Notes: generated by a model not told the origin, from the letters alone. A stretch of DNA of 64,000 bases from Halobacillus locisalis (GCF_013694105.1 NZ_JACEFG010000001.1:372001-436000), one strand, 5' to 3'; shown: positions 28,381 to 37,553, numbered from the stretch's first letter. Numbers and translations are program-made.

Positions 28381-28812
28381 ATGGATTTCAATATTTATAT
28401 GAACGATGTCGTATCGCAAGCACGCGATGAAATATCGAAAGCAGGATACGAGCAGTTAACAACACCTGAAGAGGTGGATCAAGCCTTAAATCAAAAAGGG
28501 ACGACCCTTGTCATGATCAACTCCGTTTGTGGTTGCGCGGGAGGTATTGCACGACCTGCTGCTTCACACGCCATCCATTATGATAAGCGTCCAGACCATT
28601 TAGTGACAGTCTTCGCTGGTCAGGATCGTGATGCGACAAACCGTGCGAGAGAGTATTTCGAGGGATATCCTCCTTCATCTCCATCATTCGCCCTTCTGAA
28701 AGATGGAAAAATTCAAACGATGGTTGAGCGTCATGATATTGAAGGATTCGATCCAATGCAAGTAATTGGTAAGCTTCAGAAGAGCTTTGACGAGTATTGT
28801 GAAGAAGTATAA
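28381..28812 (+). CDS. brxB: Bacilliredoxin BrxB (YqiW)
   Basis: 143 aa thioredoxin-fold protein that removes bacillithiol from S-bacillithiolated proteins. The active site is Cys50-Gly-Cys52 within [14 protein letters not shown], the CGC variant of the family. AAAGGAG (28366-28372) is eight bases from ATG 28381, which is preferred over ATG 28375. Neighbour of bkdB as in Bacillus subtilis, hence BrxB rather than BrxA. Confidence 0.9.
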   Translation: MDFNIYMNDVVSQARDEISKAGYEQLTTPEEVDQALNQKGTTLVMINSVCGCAGGIARPAASHAIHYDKRPDHLVTVFAGQDRDATNRAREYFEGYPPSSPSFALLKDGKIQTMVERHDIEGFDPMQVIGKLQKSFDEYCEEV

Positions 28813-28819
28813 GAGATGC

Positions 28820-28852
28820 GGGATCTTTGTTTCATACAAAGATCCCCTTTTT
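28820..28852 (+). terminator. Terminator after brxB
   Basis: Perfect 11-bp stem (28820-28830 with 28836-28846), five-base loop, T-run. It partly overlaps the leader of the next gene. Confidence 0.85.
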
Positions 28853-28874
28853 GGTTGAAAGAGGAGAGAGACCT

Positions 28875-29825
28875 GTGAAAATTGGTTATCGAACAATCAA
28901 GACAGCGCTAGGGACGCCATTTGCTATTTGGCTAGCACAAATGTTACAGCTGGATAATTTCGCATCGGCAGGGATTTTGACGATCCTTTGCATTCAGATT
29001 ACGAGAAAGAAATCCATTCTATCTGCCTGGCACCGGTTTGCAGCCTGCCTTATTGCGATGGCTCTTTCATATGTGTTTTTTGAACTGGTAGGATACCATC
29101 CGCTTGCTATCGGAATGATGCTCTTTGCCTTCATCCCCGTTACGGTATGGTTGAAGTTGACACCCGGTATCGTGACGAGTTCTGTTATCATTCTTCATTT
29201 ATATGGTTCGGGATCCATTGGCTGGGACGTGATATGGAATGAACTGGTGTTGATTACAGTGGGAATCGGAACGGCGTTGCTTTTGAATTTGTATATGCCG
29301 AGCTTGGAGAATAAGCTGGACGAATACCAGCGGGAAGTGGAGTACAATTTCTCGATTATCCTGAAGGAGCTTGCTACTTACTTGAAAGAGGGTAACGAAC
29401 AGTGGATTGGCAGAGAGTTGACCCATACAGCTGATGTCTTAGAGAAAGCGAAGTCTCTGGCCTTCCGAGATGTAGAGAATCATTTGTTACGCACACATAA
29501 TCATTACTATCACTACTTTCATATGCGTACGAAGCAATTCGAATTACTTGAACGAATGCTTCCGCTCGTCAGTCAAATATCGGAATCGTATGCTCATGGC
29601 TTCACGATTGCTGACTTTTTTGAGGAGTTAGCAGAAGCGGTCCATTCAGGGAATACGGCTGTCATCTATTTGAGGAAACTAAAGGTAATGAAAGATGAGT
29701 TTCGCCAAGATCGGTTACCTGAATCCAGAGAAGAGTTTGAAGTTAGAGCGAGCTTGTATCATCTGTTGAATCAAATAGAGGAATACTTAATTATTAAACG
29801 TTCCTTTAAGAAAAGTGACGTATAA
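28875..29825 (+). CDS. yqjA: Aromatic acid exporter family membrane protein (YqjA-like)
   Basis: 316 aa. The N-terminal half (about 8-150) has four to five membrane segments of the ArAE_1/DUF939 type, starting YRTIKTALGTPFAIWLAQML; the C-terminal half is a helical cytoplasmic domain rich in charged residues. Family members resemble fusaric acid or p-hydroxybenzoic acid exporters but substrates are unknown. GTG 28875 behind GAGGAGAGAG fits homologue starts better than an upstream ATG at 28827 lying in the terminator. Confidence 0.85.
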   Translation: MKIGYRTIKTALGTPFAIWLAQMLQLDNFASAGILTILCIQITRKKSILSAWHRFAACLIAMALSYVFFELVGYHPLAIGMMLFAFIPVTVWLKLTPGIVTSSVIILHLYGSGSIGWDVIWNELVLITVGIGTALLLNLYMPSLENKLDEYQREVEYNFSIILKELATYLKEGNEQWIGRELTHTADVLEKAKSLAFRDVENHLLRTHNHYYHYFHMRTKQFELLERMLPLVSQISESYAHGFTIADFFEELAEAVHSGNTAVIYLRKLKVMKDEFRQDRLPESREEFEVRASLYHLLNQIEEYLIIKRSFKKSDV

Positions 29826-29870
29826 GCAAATAGCCAAGCAGGGAAACTAAGCAAAAAGAGGGTGTATGCC

Positions 29871-30377
29871 GTGCACGTAATTTTGCTGTTGATGTCCATC
29901 ACTCTATTTCCCTGGTCGTTTCAAGAGGACACGGTTTTGTTCGTGAACAAAGAAACCCATGAGGTAGCTCTTTTTGAAAATGGAACAGAAACATTCAGAG
30001 CCCCAGCTGCCATTGGTAAAACCGATGACCTGACTCCTGAGGGAACTTTTAACATTCAAGTGAAAGCGAAAGACCCGTATTACAGGAAAAAAGATATTCC
30101 TGGTGGAGTCCCAGAAAATCCTCTCGGAAGTCGCTGGATCGGGTTTGATGCAAGGGATACGGATGGAAGGATCTATGGAGTACACGGGACGAATCAGCCT
30201 GAATCTATAGGGAAGTCTGTTTCGGCGGGCTGCATTCGTTTAACGAATGAAAAAGTAGAGCAACTTTACGATCTCATTCCTAAAGGAGCAGAGGTTGTCA
30301 TTGTAAAGAGTGGAGAGTCCATGGACAAGCTTTATGAACAATGGGACAAACAAAAATGGAAACTTCATTTAACGTAA
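29871..30377 (+). CDS. L,D-transpeptidase (YkuD family), secreted
   Basis: 168 aa. Signal peptide at about 1-18 (VHVILLLMSITLFPWSFQ), then a YkuD catalytic domain with HGTNQPESIGKSVSAGCIRL, which holds the catalytic His and Cys. Such enzymes make 3-3 crosslinks in peptidoglycan, in Bacillus often in the spore cortex or cell wall. GTG 29871 is chosen because AGAGGG lies eight bases before; GTG 29862 overlaps that site. A strong hairpin follows. Confidence 0.88.
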   Translation: MHVILLLMSITLFPWSFQEDTVLFVNKETHEVALFENGTETFRAPAAIGKTDDLTPEGTFNIQVKAKDPYYRKKDIPGGVPENPLGSRWIGFDARDTDGRIYGVHGTNQPESIGKSVSAGCIRLTNEKVEQLYDLIPKGAEVVIVKSGESMDKLYEQWDKQKWKLHLT

Positions 30378-30379
30378 GA

Positions 30380-30410
30380 AAAGCCGAGGATGGCCATCCT
30401 CGGCTTTTTT
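30380..30410. terminator. Bidirectional terminator between L,D-transpeptidase and prli42
   Basis: A 28-base perfect palindrome (30380-30407) with a T-run on the plus side and A-rich sequence on the other. Confidence 0.85.
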
Positions 30411-30420
30411 GCTGCTTTTT

Positions 30421-30537
30421 TTATAAGAAGTAAGTGGCGCCCATCAATAGAGATGATAGGACCATGGAAAGAATCATGATATAGATGATCACTTTCATAC
30501 GGCGTTCGCGCTTTGATCTTTTCTTCTGTGTTGCCAA
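30421..30537 (-). CDS. prli42: Stressosome-associated membrane miniprotein Prli42
   Basis: 38 aa: a very basic N terminus (ATQKKRSKRERRMK) followed by one membrane helix (VIIYIMILSMVLSSLLMGA) and a short TYFL end. This is the pattern of Prli42, first described in Listeria, which tethers the stressosome to the membrane for oxidative-stress signalling. Starts at TTG 30537 with AAGGAGG nine bases upstream. Too short for many gene callers. Confidence 0.8.
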   Translation of the reverse strand: MATQKKRSKRERRMKVIIYIMILSMVLSSLLMGATYFL

Positions 30538-30648
30538 GGTATAAAACCTCCTTCTCACTCGGATCCTACCAAACATTCTACCGAAAAAACATCATTTGGA
30601 CAAGGGAGCAAAATGAATTACAATAGTATTGTGAAAACAATTAATTTT

Positions 30649-30678
30649 TAAACAAGTAAGCGCTTAGATTTGGTATGC
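30649..30678 (+). promoter_or_regulatory. Promoter with cre-like site before the mutase operon
   Basis: TAAACA (30649-30654) and TATGCT (30673-30678) are 18 bp apart; the spacer contains AGTAAGCGCTTAGA (30655-30668), which differs from the CcpA cre consensus at two positions and contains the palindrome TAAGCGCTTA. Carbon catabolite control is thus plausible. Confidence 0.45.
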
Positions 30679-30715
30679 TAGAAGGGCAGAGATAAAGAGA
30701 AGGGAGCTTAAATAA

Positions 30716-32365
30716 ATGACAAAACCCTATGATGAACTGAAACAAGAGTGGGAGAAGGATGTTGAGATGACGACCCAACGGTTCCCAGAGCGAAAAGAAG
30801 CTTTCCAAACAAGTTCAGAGCTTCCTATCAATCGCATTTATACGCCTGATCAAGGAAATGCAAGCTATGAAGAAAAGATCGGGTTTCCTGGTCAATATCC
30901 CTACACGAGAGGAATCCAACCTACTATGTATCGCAGTAGGTATTGGACGATGCGTCAATATGCAGGCTTTGGGTCTGCTGAGGAAACGAATGAGCGTTTC
31001 CGTTATTTATTAGATCAAGGGCAGACGGGTCTGTCGGTGGCATTCGACTTGCCGACACAAATTGGATATGACTCTGATGACCCTATGGCTGATGGGGAAG
31101 TCGGGAAAGTTGGCGTAGCCATCGATTCCTTGCATGATATGGAACAGCTTTTCGATCAAATCCCGTTAGATAAAGTCAGCACATCGATGACGATCAATGC
31201 ACCGGCATCGATTCTGCTGGCGATGTACATAGCGGTGGGGGAGAAGCAGGGTGTCTCTCCCGCACAATTAACGGGAACGATTCAAAATGATATCTTAAAA
31301 GAATATATTGCACGAGGGACATACATTTATCCGCCTAAACCATCGATGCGTTTAATTACCGATATCTTTGCGTATTGTCAGGAAAATTTACCGAAATTCA
31401 ATACGATCAGTATTTCCGGTTACCATATCCGTGAGGCAGGATCCACGGCTGTTCAAGAAGTCGCTTTTACTATTGCGAACGGTATGGCTTACGTAGATGC
31501 CGCCATAGAAGCAGGACTTGAAGTGGATCAATTCGCACCGAGGCTCGCCTTTTTCTTCAATGCGCACAATCAATTTTTCGAAGAAGCAGCTAAATTCCGA
31601 GCGGCGAGACGGATGTGGGCGAGTATTATGAAAGACCACTACGGTGCACAAAATCCGAAGAGTTGGAAATTACGATTCCATACCCAAACGGGTGGAAGTA
31701 CGTTGACCGCCCAACAACCTGATAACAACATCGTTCGCGTAACATTGCAAGCGCTTGCAGCTGTTATGGGAGGGACGCAAAGCTTGCATACGAATTCTCG
31801 TGACGAAGCACTCGCTTTGCCTACAGAGGAATCGGCACGAATCGCTCTCAGAACGCAGCAAATCATTGCAAACGAGAGTGGTGTAGCCGATACGATTGAT
31901 CCTCTAGGTGGCTCCTATTATGTTGAAGCTCTGACTGACCAAATTGAACAAGAAGCAAATGCTTACATCGAACGGATTCAACAGATCGGTGGAGCTGTTC
32001 AAGCAGTTGAAGAAGGGTTTATGCAGCGTGAAATCCATGCGGCAGCCTATGAAGCACAGAAACGTATGGAATCAAATGAAGATATCGTTGTCGGGCTGAA
32101 TGAATATCAAGTAGAAGAAGAGATACATGCGGACCTTTTACGTGTAGACGAGGCGTTGGAGAAATCCCAAATTGAAAAAACGAAACATGTGAGAGAGACC
32201 CGTGACCAACCGGCTGTTGACGAGTCACTTAGAAAACTGAGAGAAGCGGCTCAACTCAATCAAAACGTTATGCCACACATCGTAGAAGCTGTGAAAGTCT
32301 ATGCAACGGTCGGGGAGATTGCAAACGTATTAAGAGATGAGTTTGGTGAATATACGGGAATGTAG
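30716..32365 (+). CDS. Methylmalonyl-CoA mutase, large (catalytic) subunit
   Basis: 549 aa TIM-barrel subunit without a B12-binding domain, i.e. the split form of mutase. [17 protein letters not shown] holds the Tyr that in methylmalonyl-CoA mutase drives radical formation; YPPKPSMR has the Arg that binds the succinyl carboxylate, and GYHIREAGS the conserved His, so methylmalonyl-CoA is the likely substrate rather than isobutyryl-CoA. Partner B12 domain is encoded next, 9 bp downstream. Links propionyl-CoA from branched-chain and odd-chain breakdown to succinyl-CoA. Confidence 0.88.
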   Translation: MTKPYDELKQEWEKDVEMTTQRFPERKEAFQTSSELPINRIYTPDQGNASYEEKIGFPGQYPYTRGIQPTMYRSRYWTMRQYAGFGSAEETNERFRYLLDQGQTGLSVAFDLPTQIGYDSDDPMADGEVGKVGVAIDSLHDMEQLFDQIPLDKVSTSMTINAPASILLAMYIAVGEKQGVSPAQLTGTIQNDILKEYIARGTYIYPPKPSMRLITDIFAYCQENLPKFNTISISGYHIREAGSTAVQEVAFTIANGMAYVDAAIEAGLEVDQFAPRLAFFFNAHNQFFEEAAKFRAARRMWASIMKDHYGAQNPKSWKLRFHTQTGGSTLTAQQPDNNIVRVTLQALAAVMGGTQSLHTNSRDEALALPTEESARIALRTQQIIANESGVADTIDPLGGSYYVEALTDQIEQEANAYIERIQQIGGAVQAVEEGFMQREIHAAAYEAQKRMESNEDIVVGLNEYQVEEEIHADLLRVDEALEKSQIEKTKHVRETRDQPAVDESLRKLREAAQLNQNVMPHIVEAVKVYATVGEIANVLRDEFGEYTGM

Positions 32366-32374
32366 GAGAGGATG

Positions 32375-33187
32375 ATGACGATGAAACCAATTCGAGTTTT
32401 AATAGCGAAGCCAGGACTTGACGGACATGACCGCGGGGCACTCATTATAGCGCAAGCCTTACGTGACCATGGGATGGAAGTCATTTATACAGGACTTCGT
32501 CAGTCAGCCGTACAAATCGCTCGAGCAGCGATTCAAGAGGACGTAGATGTCGTTGGACTGTCTTCTTTGTCCGGTGCGCATAAGTCGCTTTTTCCAAAAG
32601 TGGTAGAAGCTTTAGAAAATGAAAATGCAGCGGATATTCCTGTAATCGGCGGTGGGGTCATCCCTGCAGAAGATATTCCTTATTTAGAGGAGCATGGCGT
32701 GAAGAAGATCTTCACGAGTGGTTCGCCGACGGATGCCATCGCTGTTTATATCAAGCAGTTGTTTGAGGGACAGGCTATTGAATCTCCAAAGAAAATTGCG
32801 CACATCGGAATTGCTGTTGAAAGTATCGATCTATCGCTGCCATTTTATCAACATACTTTAGGTTTATCGCTTGAAGCGGTAGAAGAGGTAGAGTCGGAAC
32901 AAGTCAAAGTGGCGTTTCTGAAAATAGGGGAGACGATGTTCGAACTATTAGAGCCTCTGAGTGAGAGCTCGCCTATCCAAAGCTTTTTGACAAAAAAAGG
33001 ACCAGGTGTCCATCATATTGCTTTAGAAGTCGATGATATTCATAAACGACTTGAGCAATATCAATCGCAAGGGATCAAGCTCATTCATGAGACACCGAAA
33101 GATGGTGCTCACGATAGTCAAATTGCCTTTCTACACCCGAAAGCAGCGAATGGGGTCTTGTTTGAATTAAGTCAGCCAAAGGAGTGA
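32375..33187 (+). CDS. Fusion: B12-binding mutase subunit and methylmalonyl-CoA epimerase
   Basis: 270 aa in two domains. Residues 1-133 are a cobalamin-binding domain: DGHDRG at 16-21 with the axial ligand His18, GLSSLSGAH at 61-69, and GGGVIP at 92-97. After a short linker (QAIESPKK), residues 141-270 are a vicinal-oxygen-chelate epimerase: HIGIAVESID with His143, GVHHIALEVDD with His214, and Glu264 near the end are the likely metal ligands. In most Bacillus these are two genes. The single frame has no sign of sequencing join. Start could also be ATG 32381. Lies between mutase and carboxyltransferase. Confidence 0.9.
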   Translation: MTMKPIRVLIAKPGLDGHDRGALIIAQALRDHGMEVIYTGLRQSAVQIARAAIQEDVDVVGLSSLSGAHKSLFPKVVEALENENAADIPVIGGGVIPAEDIPYLEEHGVKKIFTSGSPTDAIAVYIKQLFEGQAIESPKKIAHIGIAVESIDLSLPFYQHTLGLSLEAVEEVESEQVKVAFLKIGETMFELLEPLSESSPIQSFLTKKGPGVHHIALEVDDIHKRLEQYQSQGIKLIHETPKDGAHDSQIAFLHPKAANGVLFELSQPKE

Positions 33188-33193
33188 GTCGGA

Positions 33194-34741
33194 GTGGACA
33201 TATTTGATAAAATCAATGAATTATATGATAAGCGGCGCCAAGTTCAGCTTGGCGGTGGCGATGAACGAATTGATAAACAACATGAAAAAGGGAAATGGAC
33301 GGCACGGGAGCGGATCGATTATTTAGTCGATGATGGCTCATTCGTGGAATTGAATCCTTTTATTGAACATCGACATGATGCGTTTGGTATGGACGGAAAA
33401 CAAGCCCCAGGAGAAGGGGTTGTGACAGGATACGGAAAAGTCGGTGGACGTCCGATTTACTTATTCGCCCAGGACTTTACTGTTTACGGCGGAGCGCTTG
33501 GTGAAATGCATGCGAAAAAAATCGCGGCTGTGATGGACCTTGCGGCTAAAAATGGGACGCCTTTCATCGGACTGAATGATTCTGGCGGTGCGCGGATACA
33601 GGAAGGCGTGTCTTCACTGGATGGATATGGACAAGTCTTTTACCGAAATTCCATTTATTCAGGGGTGATTCCGCAAATCTCTGTCATATTGGGGCCATGT
33701 GCTGGTGGTGCCGTGTACTCTCCTGCAATAACCGATTTTGTGATCATGGTGGAGAAAACGTCCCAAATGTTCATTACGGGTCCAAAAGTCATTGAAACGG
33801 TGACAGGTGAACAAATTTCCGCTGAAGATCTCGGAGGAGCTGGTGTTCACAATAGTCTTAGTGGAAACGCCCATCTGAAGACGCCGGATGAAGCAAGCGC
33901 ATTAGATGCCGTGAAGGACCTCGTCAGTTACCTACCTGCAAACAACAAGGAACAGCCACCTCGTCTTGAAGTGGAAGAGGAAGACGATTATCGCCCAGAC
34001 ATAACGGACCGAATTCCGTTTGATCCGATCCGTCCTTATGATGTACGCATCATAATTGATGAAGTCGTCGATCAGGATTCATTCTTTGAGATTCATCAAG
34101 ACTTTGCTAAAAACATCGTCGTAGGTTTTGCCCGTATCAAAGGCCGTACGGTCGGTCTTGTGTGCAACCAACCGAAATATATGGCTGGTGGTCTCGATAT
34201 CGACTCTAGTGATAAAGCGGCGCGTTTCATCCGTGTGTGTGACTCGTTCAATATTCCACTGATTACGTTCGAAGACGTGACAGGTTTCTTCCCTGGAATC
34301 AAACAAGAACACGGGGGTATCATAAGACACGGAGCGAAGATCCTATATGCCTACTCAGAAGCGACGGTACCTAAACTCACCGTGATTACGAGAAAAGCCT
34401 ATGGCGGGGCTTATGTTGCATTAAATAGTAAATCGATCGGTGCAGACCTCGTGTATGCTTGGCCGAATGCCGAGATCGCTGTAATGGGTCCAGAAGGTGC
34501 TGCCAATATCATTTTTGCCAAAGATATCAAGAATAGTGAGAATCCTGAAGAAATGCGACAAGAAAAGATCAATGAATACCGTGAGCGGTTTGCAAACCCA
34601 TACGTTGCAGCAGGACTCGGAATGGTCGATGATGTCATCGATCCACGCGAGACCCGTCAGACGTTGATCAAGTCGCTTGAAATGCTTGAAAACAAACAAG
34701 AAGATCGTCCATATAAGAAGCACGGGAATATCCCTCTGTAA
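33194..34741 (+). CDS. yqjD: Propionyl/methylmalonyl-CoA carboxyltransferase subunit (YqjD-like)
   Basis: 515 aa carboxyltransferase, crotonase-like in two halves. FIGLNDSGGARIQEGVSSLDGYG and FEDVTGFFPGIKQEHGGIIRHGAKILYAYSEA are typical of the PccB/MmdA family; GPCAGGAVYSPA holds an oxyanion site. It would move carboxyl from biotin to propionyl-CoA or act as decarboxylase subunit. No biotin carboxylase or biotin carrier gene is near. GTG 33194 is seven bases after the fusion gene. Confidence 0.9.
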   Translation: MDIFDKINELYDKRRQVQLGGGDERIDKQHEKGKWTARERIDYLVDDGSFVELNPFIEHRHDAFGMDGKQAPGEGVVTGYGKVGGRPIYLFAQDFTVYGGALGEMHAKKIAAVMDLAAKNGTPFIGLNDSGGARIQEGVSSLDGYGQVFYRNSIYSGVIPQISVILGPCAGGAVYSPAITDFVIMVEKTSQMFITGPKVIETVTGEQISAEDLGGAGVHNSLSGNAHLKTPDEASALDAVKDLVSYLPANNKEQPPRLEVEEEDDYRPDITDRIPFDPIRPYDVRIIIDEVVDQDSFFEIHQDFAKNIVVGFARIKGRTVGLVCNQPKYMAGGLDIDSSDKAARFIRVCDSFNIPLITFEDVTGFFPGIKQEHGGIIRHGAKILYAYSEATVPKLTVITRKAYGGAYVALNSKSIGADLVYAWPNAEIAVMGPEGAANIIFAKDIKNSENPEEMRQEKINEYRERFANPYVAAGLGMVDDVIDPRETRQTLIKSLEMLENKQEDRPYKKHGNIPL

Positions 34742-34810
34742 TTGACACGCCGGCTTAGTTCCGCTAACGTACTAAGAGGTAGTGTTTACATATGAAGGAG
34801 GACATATATC

Positions 34811-35935
34811 ATGGTAGCGATTAATAAAGAGCGTCTATTAGAAGGGTTTTTAGAACTCGTTCAAATTGATTCTGAAACGAAAGAAGAAGCAACGATAGCA
34901 AAGGTCCTGAAGGAAAAGTTCGAATCACTCGGTCTTGAGGTATTAGAAGACAACGCCAAAGAAGTGACAGGGCATGGAGCCAACAACCTGATTTGTAACT
35001 TGAAAGGTTCGAAAGATGGAGCGGATCCCATCTACTTTACATCGCATATGGACACAGTAGTTCCCGGCAATGGAGTGAAGCCTTCCATTGAGGACGGCTA
35101 CATTGTCACAGACGGAACAACGATTCTGGGTGCTGACGACAAAGCGGGTGTTGCTGCTATTTTAGAAGCTATCCGTTCATTGAAAGAACAGAATATAGAG
35201 CACGGTGACTTGCAATTTGTCATCACAGTAGGAGAAGAGAGTGGCCTTGTAGGGGCAAAAGCACTGGACAGCTCCTTATTGAATGCGAAATACGGCTACG
35301 CACTTGATAGTGATGGGAAAGTGGGCAACATCATTGTCGCTGCTCCAACACAGGCAAAAATCAATGCGATCGTAAAAGGTAAGACCGCACATGCTGGTGT
35401 GGCTCCCGAAAAAGGAGTCTCCGCTATCACATTAGCTTCAAAAGCTGTTGCGAAGATGCCGCTTGGTCGTATTGATGATGAAACGACAGCGAACATCGGA
35501 CGTTTTGAAGGTGGTCAAAAAACGAATATCGTTTGTGATCACGTCGAAATATTAGCAGAAGCCCGCTCATTGGTTCCTGAGAAGATGGAAGCGCAAGTCG
35601 AGAAAATGAAAAAGGCTTTCCTCGAAACGGCTGAAGAAATGGGAGGCGAAGTGGAACTGGATGTTGCCGTTATGTATCCCGGCTTCAAACAGCAAGCTGG
35701 TGACCAGGTCGTTGAAATCGCAAGAACCGCCGCTTCAACGATCGGTCGTGATAGCGAATTGCTGACGAGTGGTGGTGGAAGTGACGCCAACATCATTGCT
35801 GGCTTCGGTATTCCGACAGTGAACCTGGCCGTTGGATATGAAGAAATTCATACGACTAACGAACGCATGCCTGTTGCTGAACTCGAGAAAGTCGCAGAAC
35901 TTGTCACGGCAATCGTGGAAGAAGTAGCGAAATAA
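34811..35935 (+). CDS. yqjE: M20 family peptidase (YqjE, PepT-like)
   Basis: 374 aa zinc aminopeptidase, tripeptidase-like. Metal motifs FTSHMDTVVPGNG and GADDKAGVAAI, the catalytic Glu in VGEESGLVG, dimerisation domain with KGKTAHAGVAPEKG, and a C-terminal TTNERMPV. AAGGAGG precedes the ATG. Follows yqjD as in Bacillus subtilis. A terminator lies after it. Confidence 0.9.
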   Translation: MVAINKERLLEGFLELVQIDSETKEEATIAKVLKEKFESLGLEVLEDNAKEVTGHGANNLICNLKGSKDGADPIYFTSHMDTVVPGNGVKPSIEDGYIVTDGTTILGADDKAGVAAILEAIRSLKEQNIEHGDLQFVITVGEESGLVGAKALDSSLLNAKYGYALDSDGKVGNIIVAAPTQAKINAIVKGKTAHAGVAPEKGVSAITLASKAVAKMPLGRIDDETTANIGRFEGGQKTNIVCDHVEILAEARSLVPEKMEAQVEKMKKAFLETAEEMGGEVELDVAVMYPGFKQQAGDQVVEIARTAASTIGRDSELLTSGGGSDANIIAGFGIPTVNLAVGYEEIHTTNERMPVAELEKVAELVTAIVEEVAK

Positions 35936-35950
35936 AATAGTCACGTGCGA

Positions 35951-35981
35951 GCACTCTGCATATTTGCAGAGTGCTTTTTTA
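35951..35981 (+). terminator. Terminator after yqjE
   Basis: Perfect ten-base stem (35951-35960, 35965-35974), TATT loop, six Ts. Confidence 0.92.
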
Positions 35982-36027
35982 CGGATTGATCGGGCGTTCA
36001 TGACGGTTTTGGATCTAAAGATCATAA

Positions 36028-36160
36028 TTCAGACATTTAGATGAGCGATTCGGACATCACAAGCATGATTTCAGACATCCATCTGCGCAATCCGGACAAG
36101 CGACCATTTAAATCGGACATTTCATTATAATTCGGACAAGCTATGCACTTTATCGGACAT
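36028..36160. repeat. Seven-copy 9-bp repeat at 21-bp period
   Basis: A motif close to TTCGGACAT starts at 36028, 36049, 36070, 36091, 36112, 36131 and 36152. The spacing is 21, 21, 21, 21, 19 and 21 bp. The bases between copies differ. It fills most of the yqjE-dinB gap; apart from it that gap has a terminator and the dinB promoter. Similar GTCCGA-type spacers are, to my memory, seen between Bacillaceae genes; function unknown. Not a CRISPR (repeat unit too short). Confidence 0.85.
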
Positions 36161-36196
36161 TTGCTCAGCCTATTCTATGGGAAAAGCTCTCAGTGC

Positions 36197-36224
36197 TTAT
36201 CAAGTTGTGGGTTCGTGTTATACT
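36197..36224 (+). promoter_or_regulatory. Promoter of dinB
   Basis: TTATCA (36197-36202) and TATACT (36219-36224), 16 bp apart, 36 bp before the start. No LexA box is seen, unlike at the UvrX-like gene. Confidence 0.5.
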
Positions 36225-36259
36225 TATAGAACAAGAGTTCGAGAAAAGGACGGATGATC

Positions 36260-37507
36260 GTGTCAAAGTGGTACCCGAAGAATGGCCGCGTCATTTTTCA
36301 TGTTGATATGAATAGTTTTTATGCCTCTGTCGAAATGGCGTTCGATCCTTCACTGAAAGGCAAACCTCTCGCCATCGCAGGTAATCCGGAAGAACGGAAA
36401 GGAATCGTGGTGACAAGTAGCTATGAGGCACGTAAGTATGGTGTCAAGACAACGATGCCTTTATTTGAAGCGCGTCGTCTTTGTCCAGATCTTATCGTCA
36501 TGCGTCCGAACTTTGAACGTTATCGTACGGCTTCAAAAGAGATGTTCAAAATTCTTGCCGATGTGACGGATACGATTCAACCTGTTTCGATTGATGAGGG
36601 ATATATGGATGTGACAAGTTGCGCTGAACAGGGCTCTCCTCCAGAAATTGCTGAGCGTATTCAGCAAAGGGTTTATGAAGAACTCGACCTTCCTTGCAGC
36701 ATAGGCATCGCACCGAACAAGTTTCTAGCCAAAATGGCATCTGATATGAAAAAGCCTATGGGCATCACGATTTTACGAAAGAGAGATCTTTCGAATAAGT
36801 TATGGCCACTTCCCATCGGTGAAATGTACGGGGTTGGGGAGAAGACGGCAGAAAAATTGAAGAAACTTGATATTGAAACGATTGGTGATCTGGCTAACCG
36901 TCCTGTTCTTGATCTGAAACGATTATTAGGTATAAATGGAGAGCGACTTCAGAATCGTGCCAACGGAATCGACGATCGACCTGTCGATCCGGATGCGGTC
37001 CATGAATTCAAGAGTATCGGTACTTCCACGACGCTTGCACAAGATACAACGGATGATGCGGAAGTGAGAACCGTTTTACGTAGGCTCTCCAAAAAAGTGG
37101 AGGCGCGTATGCAAAGTAAAGAAGTATTAGCGAGGAATGTCCAACTGATGATTCGCTACCACGACCGAAAGACCGTTACAAGAAGTAAGCAACTAAGTGA
37201 GTTTATCCAACATGCAGATGACTTATTTAATGTAGCGATTCAGCTTTTCGATCAACACTGGAATCAAGTTCCCGTCCGGTTACTAGGGGTGACGGCAACA
37301 GATTTAGCAGAGAAGTCAGAAGTGACCCAGCAGCTTGATTTATTTAATTATGAGGAGTACGCGGGTAAAGAAAAATTGTACAAAGCCATTGATGATTTGA
37401 CTGAGAAATATGGCCATAACCCATTTAAAAAACTTTCTTCTCCTAAGGATGCACAAGTTACAACGAGCTTTCAAAAGGACTTTTTAGACGATTTTAAAAA
37501 GGAATAA
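36260..37507 (+). CDS. dinB: DNA polymerase IV (Y-family, PolYB/YqjH)
   Basis: 415 aa translesion polymerase. Palm residues in FHVDMNSFYASVE and SIDEGYMDVT; thumb/finger SIGIAPNKFLAKMASDMKKP; little finger in the C-terminal third; QQLDLF near 360 is the beta-clamp binding motif. AAAGGA at 36245-36250 favours GTG 36260 over ATG 36254. Position after yqjE matches polYB of Bacillus. Its last codons overlap a forespore promoter for ypzI-sspP. Confidence 0.95.
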   Translation: MSKWYPKNGRVIFHVDMNSFYASVEMAFDPSLKGKPLAIAGNPEERKGIVVTSSYEARKYGVKTTMPLFEARRLCPDLIVMRPNFERYRTASKEMFKILADVTDTIQPVSIDEGYMDVTSCAEQGSPPEIAERIQQRVYEELDLPCSIGIAPNKFLAKMASDMKKPMGITILRKRDLSNKLWPLPIGEMYGVGEKTAEKLKKLDIETIGDLANRPVLDLKRLLGINGERLQNRANGIDDRPVDPDAVHEFKSIGTSTTLAQDTTDDAEVRTVLRRLSKKVEARMQSKEVLARNVQLMIRYHDRKTVTRSKQLSEFIQHADDLFNVAIQLFDQHWNQVPVRLLGVTATDLAEKSEVTQQLDLFNYEEYAGKEKLYKAIDDLTEKYGHNPFKKLSSPKDAQVTTSFQKDFLDDFKKE

Positions 37508-37530
37508 TGAACCGCTTTTCATCCATACTA
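37501..37530 (+). promoter_or_regulatory. Forespore sigma-G/sigma-F type promoter of ypzI-sspP
   Basis: GGAATA (37501-37506) and CATACTA (37524-37530) are 17 bp apart and fit the sigma-G consensus (TGAATA, CATNNTA). The -35 overlaps the dinB stop codon. Confidence 0.7.
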
Positions 37531-37553
37531 AGGATGAAGGGAGGCGATGTTTC

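Noticed and set aside
36028..36160. CRISPR array
   Set aside because: Repeat unit is only nine bases, spacers are 12 bases, and no cas gene is near.
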